This document shows positions 52,686 through 61,400 of a DNA stretch of 64,000 bases, piece after piece. The stretch spans positions 21,509,237-21,573,236 of the forward strand of contig JARWKL010000009.1 in the NCBI GenBank assembly GCA_029961685.1, in the 5' to 3' direction. This DNA is from Aristolochia californica. Taxonomy: Eukaryota > Streptophyta > Magnoliopsida > Piperales > Aristolochiaceae. The translations under genes and the position numbers were made by a program. Below the pieces are notes generated by a model. That model had not been told where the DNA came from, ran no database searches, and saw nothing but the letters and a program-made list of their open reading frames with translations. Within the stretch, counting starts at the first letter, position 1. Each line of letters begins with the position of its first letter.

Positions 52686-54052
52686 AACTAGTGGAATTTC
52701 CCAAACTTGGATAACAAAAATTTTGTGTTCATTTGTGGTGAGAGAATAAATTTTATTTACTTTCATTTGTTATTGCTTTAAATTTTTTCAATGTAAAAAC
52801 TCTAAAATTTTCATTTCGTTGTGATCTATTTGCCTTTTATCTCTTTTTTGTCTATGAGATGAACGGAAAAGTGAAAACTCAAGTTTTGATTTAAGAAAAA
52901 AGTATACATCTAAAATGGAAATGCACAATGCACAAATGCAGAGAGAGATAATTTCAAAAAGTGTTTGTAATTTTTAGGAATTGTGAACTCTTTTTAGTTT
53001 TTATTTATCAGGTTTTGCAATCGTCGGGAAAAGGGGGAGCAGGGAATTTTTAACTGAGTGATGACTGCCAATCCATAAGTCAAGCTTACAAAAATATATC
53101 CAGTTACACATGATAAATCACTTTACAATCATCTATGATCGTTAGGTTAACTTTTTGTAAATGGGCAAAAGAATGGGTTGTTTGACTCGGGTAAATATCC
53201 CACCGCACGTTTACTTGAGAATTTAATGAGTATTTGTAATTGTTTTTAAAAGGTTTGGATCCTAAGGTTATTTGCAACTTTAACATTTTTCAAGCATACA
53301 TTTTCATTTTTTAAACCATTTGTAGAAAAATCACTTTTTTATAAAATTCCAAGCAATTGGGGTCATTCAACAAGTGGAATTTCCAAAACTTGGATAACAA
53401 AAATTTTGTGTTCATTTGTGTTGTATGAATAAATTTTCATTACTTACATTTGCAATTACTTAAAATTTTTTCCATGCATAAACTCTAAAATTTTCATTAA
53501 TTTTGATCTATATGCCTTTTATTTCTTTTTTGTCTACGAGACGTAGGGAAAAGTGAAAACTCATGTTTTGATATGAGAAAAAAGTATACATCTAAAATGA
53601 AAATGCACAATGCACAAATGTACAGAGAGATAATTCCAAAAAGCGTATGTAATTTTTTGGAATTTTAAACTCTTTTTAGTTTTTATATATCAGGTTTTGT
53701 GATCGTCATGAAATGGGGAGGCGGGGGGATTTTTAACTAAGTGTTGACTCCCTATCCATATGTCATTCCTTACAAAAATATAGCCCCATTGCGCATAATA
53801 AATCACTTTACAATCATCTATGATCGTTAGCGTAGCCTTTTGTAAAAGGGAAAAATAATGGCTTGTTTGACTCGGGTAAATATCCTACCGCACGTTCACT
53901 TGAGAATTTAATGAGTGTTTGTTATGGTTTTTAAAAATTTTGGATCCAAAGGTCATTTGCATCTTTAACATGTTTCAAACATGTACACCATTTTTTAAAA
54001 CAAGTGTAGAAAACTCTCTTTCTTATAAAATTCCAAGCTATTGGGGTTGTTG
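52686..54052 (+). repeat. Monomers 80-81
   Basis: Units begin at 52686 and 53369 and are 683-684 bp. The last ~80 bp of the second (ACCATTTTTTAAAACAAG, then AGAAAACTCTC, about 53986-54020) already belongs to the duplicated block that follows. Confidence 0.85.
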
Positions 54053-54390
54053 AACTAGTGGAATTTCCCAAACTTGGTTAACAAAACTTTTGTATTCGTT
54101 TCCAATGTGTGAATAAATTTTCTTTACTTACATTTGTTATTGCTTTAAATTTTTTCCATGGATAAACTCTAAAATTTTTATTTCGTTGTGATCTTTTTGC
54201 CCTTTATCACTTTTTTGTCTACGAGATGAAGGGAAAAGTGAAATCTCAAGTTTTTATTTAAGAAAAAAGTATAATTCTAAAATGGAAATAAACAATGCTC
54301 AAATGTAGAGAGATATTATTCCAAAAAGTGTCTGTAATTTTTAGGGATTCTAAACTCTTTTTAGTTTTTATATATCAGGTTTTACAATCG

Positions 54391-54414
54391 GCGGGAAAAG
54401 GGGGAGGCGGGGGG
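54391..54414 (+). other. G-rich box with quadruplex potential (example)
   Basis: G runs of 3, 5, 2 and 6 separated by AAAA, A and C on the plus strand, inside otherwise A/T-rich sequence. The box recurs once per monomer and is the main G-rich element of the unit. With only three runs of three or more G it is a weak canonical quadruplex, but a two-tetrad or bulged form is possible. Expanded forms are at 18674 and 22067, and a doubled form at 11618-11688. Confidence 0.5.
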
Positions 54415-54654
54415 ATTTTTAATTGAGTGTTGCCTCCCAATCCATAAGTCATTTCTTACATAAAAATATAGTCCGTTACCTATGATAAATAACTTTACAA
54501 TCATATATGATCATTAGGTCAGCTTTTATTAAATGGGCAAAATAATGGCTTGTTTGTCTCGCGTAAATATCCCACCGAACGTTCACTTGAGAATTTAATG
54601 AGCGTTTGTTATTGTCTTTAAAAGGTTTGGATCCATAGTTCAATTGCATCTTTA

Positions 54655-54693
54655 ACATGTTTCAAAGATGCATATCCATTTTTTAAAACATGT
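54655..54693 (+). repeat. Inverted repeat downstream of the BamHI site (example)
   Basis: ACATGTTT (54655-54662) and AAACATGT (54686-54693) are perfect reverse complements with a 23-nt spacer. The spacer contains a GCATGCATATCC-like element, itself including a GCATGC palindrome in most units. The same dyad recurs in most monomers. It could form a hairpin or cruciform; a function is not shown. Confidence 0.7.
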
Positions 54694-55402
54694 GTAGAAA
54701 AATCTCTTTCTTATAAAATACAAAGCAATTGGGGCTGTTGAACTAGTGGAATTTCACAAACTTGGATAAAAAATTTTTGTGTTTATTTGTGGTGTGTGAA
54801 TAAATTTTATTTACTTACATTTTTTATTGATTTAAATTTTTCCATGTATTAACTATAAAATTTTCATTTCGTTGTGATCTATTTACCTTTGATCTCTTTT
54901 TTGTCTACGAGATCAAGGGAAAAGTGAAAACTCAAGTTTTGATTTAAGAAAAAAGTATACATATAAAATGGAAATGCACAATGCACAAATGGAGAGAGAG
55001 ATAATTCCAAAAAGTGTCTATAATTTTTAGAGATTGTAAACTCTTTTTAGTTTTTATATATCAGGATTTGCAATCTTCGGGAAAAAGGGGAGGCGGTGAA
55101 TTTTTATCTCAGTATTGACTCCCAGTCCATAAGTCATTCCTTAGAAAAATATAGCCAGGTACGCTTGATAAATCACTTTACAATCATCTATGATCGTTAG
55201 GTCAGCTTTTTGTAAATGGTCAAAATAATGGCTTGTTTGACTCTGGTTAATATCCCACCACACGTTCACTAGAGAATTTAATGAGTGTTTGTTATTCTCT
55301 TTAAAAGGTTTGGATCCGTAGGTCATTTGCATCTTTAACATTTTTTAAAACATGTGTAGAAAAATCTCTTTCTTATAAAATTCCAAGCTATTTGGGTTGT
55401 TG

Positions 55403-56769
55403 AACTAGTGGAATTTCCCAAACTTTGATAACAAAACTTTTGAGTTCATTTGTCATGTGTGAATAAATTTTCTTTACTTACATTTTTTGTTGCTTTAAAT
55501 TTTTTCCATGCATAAACTCTGAAATTTCGTTTCGTTGTGATCTATTTGCCTTTTATCTCCTTTTTTACTACGAGATGAAGGAAAAATGGAAAAATCAAGT
55601 ATTGATTTAATAAAAAAAGTATACATCTAAATTGGAAATGCACATTGCACAAATGTATAGAGAGAGAATTCCAAAATGTGTCCATAATTTTTCAGAATTT
55701 TAAACTCTTTTTAATTTTTATACATCAGGTTTTGTAATCGTAGGGAAATGGAGGAGGCGGGGGGATTTTTAACTGAGTGTTGACTCCCAATCCATAAGTC
55801 ATTCTTTACAAATATATAGCCCATTACACATAATACATCACTTTACACTCATCTATGATCCTTAGGTCAGCTTTTTGTAAATTGGCAAAATAAGGGCTTG
55901 TTTGACTTGGGTAAATATCCCACCGCACCTTCACTTGAGAATTTAATGAAAGTTTGTTATTCTCTTAAAAAGGTTTGGATCCATAGGTAATTTACATCTT
56001 TAACATGTTTCAAGCATGCATACCATTTTTTAAAACAAGTGTAGAGAAATCTCTTTCTTATAAAATTCCAAGCTATTGGGGTTGATGAACTAGTGGAATT
56101 TCCCAAACTTGGATAGCAAAACTTTTGTGTTTATTCGTGGTGTGTTAATAATTTTTCTTTACTTACATTTTTTCTTGTTTTAAATTTTTTCCATGGATAA
56201 ACTCTAAAATTTTCATTTCGCTGTGATCTATTTGCCATTTATCTCTTTTTTGACTACGAGATGAAGGGAAAAGTGATAACTCAAGTTTTTATTTAAGAAA
56301 AGAGTATTCTTCAAAAATGGAAATGCACAACGCACAAATGTAGAGAGAGATTGTTCCAAAAAGTGTATGTAATTTTTAGGCATTTAAAACTCATTTTAGT
56401 TTATATATATATGGTTTTGCTATTGTCGGGAAAAGGGGGAGGCGGGGAATTTTTAACTGAGTGTTGACTCCCAATCCACAAGTCATTCGTTACAAAAATA
56501 TAGCCCGTTACGTATGATAAATCACTTTACAATCATCTATGATCGGTAGGTCAGCTTTTTGTGTATGGGCAAAATAATTGCTTGCTGACTCGGGAAATTA
56601 CCCACCGCACATTCACTTGAGAATTTAATGAGCATTTGTTATTCTATTTAAAATTTTTGGATCCATAGGTCATTTGCATCTTTAACATGTTTCAAGCATG
56701 CATACCATTTTTTAAAACAAGTGTAGAAAACTCTCATTCTTATAAAATTCCAAGCTATTGGGGTTGTTG
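55403..56769 (+). repeat. Monomers 84-85, part of and between the block C copies
   Basis: Units begin at 55403 and 56088. The first half of the unit at 55403 belongs to block C. The unit at 56088 separates the two copies, but its last ~80 bp repeats the ACCATTTTTTAAAACAAG sequence that opens copy 2. No unrelated sequence is present. Confidence 0.8.
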
Positions 56770-58489
56770 AACTAGTGGAATTCCCAAACTTGGTTAACAA
56801 AACTTTTGTGTTCATTTCCAGTGTGTGAATAATTTTTCTTTACTTAAAATTGTTATTGCTTTTAACTTGGTTAACTCTAAAATTTTCATTTCGTTGTGAT
56901 CTTTTTGCCTTTTATTTCTTTTTTGTCTACGAGATGAAGGGAAAAGTGAAAACTCAAGTTTTGATTTAAGAAAAAAGTTTAATTCTAAAATGGAAATACA
57001 CAATGCAAAAATATAGAGATATATATTATTCCAAAAAGTGTCTATAATTTTTAGGGATTTTAAACTCTTTTTAGTTTTTATATATCTGGTTTTGCAATCG
57101 GCGGGAAAAGGGGGAGGCGGGGGGATTTTTAACTGAGTGTTGCCTTCCAATCCATAAGTCATTTCTTACAAAAAATAAAACCCGTTACGCATGATAAATC
57201 ACATTACAATGATCTATGATAGTGAGGTCAGCTTTTATTAAATGGGCAAAATAATGGCTTGTTTGACTCGGGTAAATATCCCACCGTACGTTCAGTTCAG
57301 AATTTAATGAGCGTTTTTTATTGTCTTTAAAAGGTTTGGATCCATAGGTCATTTGCATCTTTAAAATGTTTCAAAGATGCATAACCATTTTTTAAAACAT
57401 GTGTAGAAAAATCTCTTTTTTTATAAAATACCAAGCAATTGGAGCTGTTGAACTAGTGGAATTTCACAAACTTGGATAAAAAAATTGTGAGTTTATTTGT
57501 GGTGTGTGAATAAATTTTCTTTACTTACATTTGTTATTGATTTAAATTTTTCCATGCATTAACTATAAAATTTTCATTTCGTGGTGATCTATTTACCTTT
57601 TATCTCTTTTTTGTCTGTGAGATCAAGGTAAAAGTGAAAACTCAAGTTTTGATTTAAGAAAAAAGTATACAAATAAAATGGAAATGCACAATGCACAAAT
57701 GGAGAGAGAGATAATTCCAAAAAGTGTCTGTAATTTTTAGGGATTGTAAACTCTTTTTAGTTTTTATATATCAGGATTTACAATCGTCGGGAAAAGGGGG
57801 AGGCGGTGAATTTTTATTTGAGTATTGACTCCCAATCCATAAGTCATTCCTCAGAAAAATATAGCCAGGTACGCATGATAAATCACGTTACAATCATCTA
57901 TGATCGTTAGGTAAGATTTTTGTAAATTGTCAAAATAATGGCTTTTTTGACTCTGGTTAATATCCCACCGCACGTTCACTTGAGAATTTAGTGAGCGTTT
58001 TCTATTCTCTTTAAAAGTTTTGGATCCGTAGGTCATTTGCATCTTTAACATGTTTCAAGCATGCATTCTCATTTTTTAAAACATGTGTAGAAAAATCTCT
58101 TTCTTATAAAATTCCAAGCTATTGGGTTTGTTGAACTAGTGGAATTTCCAAAACTTTGATAACAAAACTTTTGATTTCATTTGCTGTGTGTGAATAAATA
58201 TTTTATTGCTTTAATTTTTTTCCATGCATAAACTCTAAAATTTCGTTTCGTTCTGATATATTTGGCTTTTATCTCCTTTTTGACTATGAGAAGAAGGGAA
58301 AATGGAAAACTCAAGTTTTGATTTAAGAAAAAAGTATACATCTAAAATGGAAATGCACATTGCAAAAATGTATAGAGAGAGAATTCCAAAATGTGTCCAT
58401 AATTTTTAGGGATTTTAAACTCCTTTTAATTTTTATATATCAGGTTTTGCAATCGTCGGGAAATGGAGGAGGCGGGGGGAATTTTAACT
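56692..58489 (+). repeat. Duplicated block C, copy 2
   Basis: Units begin at 56770, 57451 and 58134 and correspond to 54053, 54741 and 55403. The copy keeps the segment deleted at 55340 in copy 1, so that deletion is younger than the duplication. Similarity stops at 58489, where the unit at 58134 is cut short. Confidence 0.85.
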
Positions 58490-58493
58490 GTTG
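58134..58493 (+). repeat. Half monomer 88 (360 bp)
   Basis: The unit ends just after the G-rich box: GGGGGGAATTTTAACTG joins TTGAACTAGTGG at about 58490. About 325 bp are missing, from the GAGTGTTGACTCC element to the end of the unit. The sequences AACTGAGTGTTGACT and GTTGTTGAACT share TGTTGA, a likely homology for the deletion or unequal exchange. Confidence 0.85.
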
Positions 58494-61400
58494 AACTAGT
58501 GGAATTTCCCAAACTTGGATAACAAAACTTTTGTGTTCATTTGTGGTGTGCGAATAATTTTTTTACTTACATTTGTTATTACTTTCAATTTTTTCATGTA
58601 TAAACTCTAAAATTTTTATTTCGTTGTGATCTATTTGCCTTTTATCTCTTTTTTGTCTACGAGATGATGGGAAAAGTGAAAACTCAAGTTTTTAATTAAG
58701 AAAAAAGTATATATCTAAAATTGAAATGCACAATGCACAAATGAAGAGAGAGATAATTCCAAAAATTTTCTGTAATTTGAAGGGATTTTAAATTCGTTTT
58801 AGTTTTTATATATCAGGATTTGTAATCGTCGAGAAAAGGGAGAGGCGGGGGGATTTTTAACTGAGTGTTGACTCCCAATCCATAAGTCATTTCTTAAAAA
58901 AATATAGCCCAATACGCATGATAAATCACTTTACAATCATATATTATCCTTAGGTAAGCTTTTATAAATGGGCAAAATAATAGCTTGTTTGACTCAAGTA
59001 AATATCCCACCGCACGTTCACTTGAGAATTTAATGAGTGTTTGTTATTCTCTATAAAAGGTTTGGATCCATATGTAATTTGCATCTTTAACATGTTCCAA
59101 ACATGCATATCCATTTTTTAAAATGTGTGTAGAAAAATCTCTTTCTTATAAAATTCCAAGTTTTTGGGGTTGTTGAACTAGTGGAATTTTCCAAACAAGG
59201 ATAACAAAACTTTTTTATTCATCTGTGATGTGTGAATAAATTTTCTTTACTTACATTTGTTATTGGTTAAAATTTTTTCCATTCAAAAACACTAAAATTT
59301 TAATTTCGTTGTGATCTATTTGCCTTTTATCTCTTTTTATTTTTACGAGAAGAAGGGAAAAGTGAAAATTCAAGTTTTTATTTTAGAAAAAAAGTATACA
59401 TCTAAAATGGAAATGCACAAAGCACAAACGTAGAGAGAGATAATTCCAAAAAGTGTCTATACTTTTTAGCGATTGGAAACTCTTTTTAGTTTTAATATAT
59501 CAGGTTTTACAATCGTCGAAAAAAAGGGGGAAGTGGGGGATTTTTAACTGAGTGTTGACTCCCATTCCATAAGTCATTCCTAAAAAAAATATAGCCCTTT
59601 ACACATGATAAATAACTTAACAATCATCTATGATCGTTAGGTCAGCTTTTTGCAAATGGGCAATATAATGACTTGTTTGACTCATGTAAATATCCCACCG
59701 CATGTTCATCTGAGAATTTAATGAGCGTTTGTTATTCCCTTTAAAAGGTTTGGATCCGTAGGTTTTTTGCATATTTAACATGTTTCAAACATGCATATCC
59801 ATTTTTTAAGATGTGCAGAAAAATCTTTTTCTTATAAAATTCCAAGCTATTGGGGTTGTTGAACTAGTGGAATTTTCCTAACTTGGATAACAAAACTTTT
59901 GTGTTCATTTGTGCTGTGTGAATAATTTTTATTTACTTACATTTTTTATTGCAAAAATATTTTCTAATCATAAACTCTAAAATTTTGATTTCGTTGTGAT
60001 CTATTTGCCTTTTATCTCTTTCTTGTCAACGAGGTGAAGGGAAAAGTGAAAACTCAAGTTTTATCTAAGAAAGAATTAAAAATCTAAAATGGAAATGCAC
60101 AATGCACAAATGTAGAGAGTGATCATTTCAAAAAGTGACTATAATTTTTAGGGATTTTAAACTCTTTTAAGTTTTTATATATCAAGTTTTGCAATTGTCA
60201 AGAAATGGGCAAGGCGGGAGGATTTTTAACTGAGTGTTGACTCCCAATCCATAAGTCATTTCTTAAAAACATGTATCCCATTATGTATGATAAATCACTT
60301 AACAAACATCTATGATCATTTGGTCAGCTTCTTGTCAATGGGCAAAATAATGCCTTGTTTGACATGGGTAAAAATCCCACCGCACGTTCACTTGAGAATT
60401 TAATGAGCGTTTGTTATTCTCTTTAAAAGGTTTGGCTCCATAGGTCATTTACATCATTAACATGTTTCAAGCATGCATATCCATTTTTTAAAACATGTGT
60501 AGAAAAATCTCTTTCTTATAAAATTCCAAGCTATTAGGGTTGTTGAACTAGTGGAATTTCCCGAATTTGAATAACAAAACATTTTTCTTCATTTGCGGTG
60601 TGTGAATAAATTTTCTTTACTTACATTTGTTATTACTTTAAATTTTTTCCATGCATAAACTCTGAAATTTTCATTTTGTTGTGATCTATTTGCCTTTTAT
60701 CTGTTTTTGTCAAGGAAATGAAGGAAAAAATGAAAGCTCAAGTTTTGATTAAATAAAAAAGTGTAAAACTAAAATGGTAATTCACAATGCACAAATATAG
60801 AGAGAGATAATTCCAAAAAGTGACTGTAATTGATTGTGATTTTAAACTCTTTGTAGTTTTTGAATATCCTGTTTAATAATCGTCGGGAAAGGAGGCGGTG
60901 AGGGAATTTTTAACTGAGTGTTAACTCCCAATCCATAAGTCATTCCTAAATAAAATATAGCCCGTTATGCATGATAAATCACTTTACAATCATCAATGAT
61001 CGTTAGGTAAGCTTTTTGTAAATGGGCAAAATAATGGCTTGTTTGACTCGGGTAAATAACCCACTACACATTCACTTGAGAATTTACTTAGTATTTGTTA
61101 TTCTCTTTAAAAGGTTTGGATCCATAGGTCATTTGCATCTTTAACATGTTCCAAGCATGCATATCCATTTTTTAAAAATGTGTAGAGAAATCACTTCCTT
61201 ATAAAATTCCAAGCTATTGGGATTGTTGAACTAGTGGAATTTCCCAAACTTGAAAACAAAACTTTTGTGTTCATTTGTGGTTTGTAAATAGTTTTTCTTT
61301 ACTTACATTTGTTATTGCTTTAAATATTTTCCATGCATAAACTTTAAAATTTTAATTTCGTTGTGATCTAATTGCCTTTTATCTCTTTTTTGTCTACGAG

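Larger units (their letters stand above)
54053..54740 (+). repeat. Reference monomer showing the unit layout
   Basis: A 688-bp full-length unit used to describe the common plan. It opens with AACTAGTGGAATTTCCC, which contains a SpeI site. A T-rich stretch and the CATGGATAAACTC element follow (CATGCATAAACTC in most copies, near 54157). A purine-rich segment GATGAAGGGAAAAGTG lies at 54225-54240. The strand-asymmetric G-rich box is at 54391-54414. The element TCCATAAGTCATT follows, with one change here (54441-54453). The stretch from 54475 to 54600 is moderately conserved. A BamHI site GGATCC lies at 54619-54624, and an 8-bp dyad with a 23-nt loop lies at 54655-54693. The TATA-like run CTTATAAAAT is at 54710-54719. 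The BamHI site is kept in most units by eye, so a BamHI digest should give a ladder of about 685 bp. Confidence 0.85.
53969..55800 (+). repeat. Duplicated block C, copy 1
   Basis: This stretch and 56692-58489 share many private variants in the same order: AAGTGTAGAAAACTCTC, TTTCCA(A/G)TGTGTG, AATCGGCGGGAAAAGG, AGTGTTGCCT, GTCAGCTTTTATTAAATGGG, TTTCAAAGATGCAT, GGCTGTTG or AGCTGTTG, TTTCACAAACTTGG, GGCGGTGAATTTTTAT, ATAGCCAGGTACGC, GACTCTGGTTAATATC, GGATCCGTAGG, AAATTTCGTTTCGTT and GGAAATGGAGGAGGCGG. The offset is 2710-2731 bp, four monomers. The unit at 54741 is 662 bp because of a loss at about 55340. Confidence 0.85.

Noticed and set aside
54175..54200. TTTCGTTGTGATCT examined as a CENP-B-box-like motif
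   Set aside because: The box needs A and CGGG at fixed distances after TTCG. Here the base at the A position is G and CGGG is absent.
54361..54380. AGTTTTTATATATCAGG-like segment considered as a replication-origin core
   Set aside because: It is just A/T-rich and does not match a strict yeast-type consensus; such sequences are expected by composition in this array.
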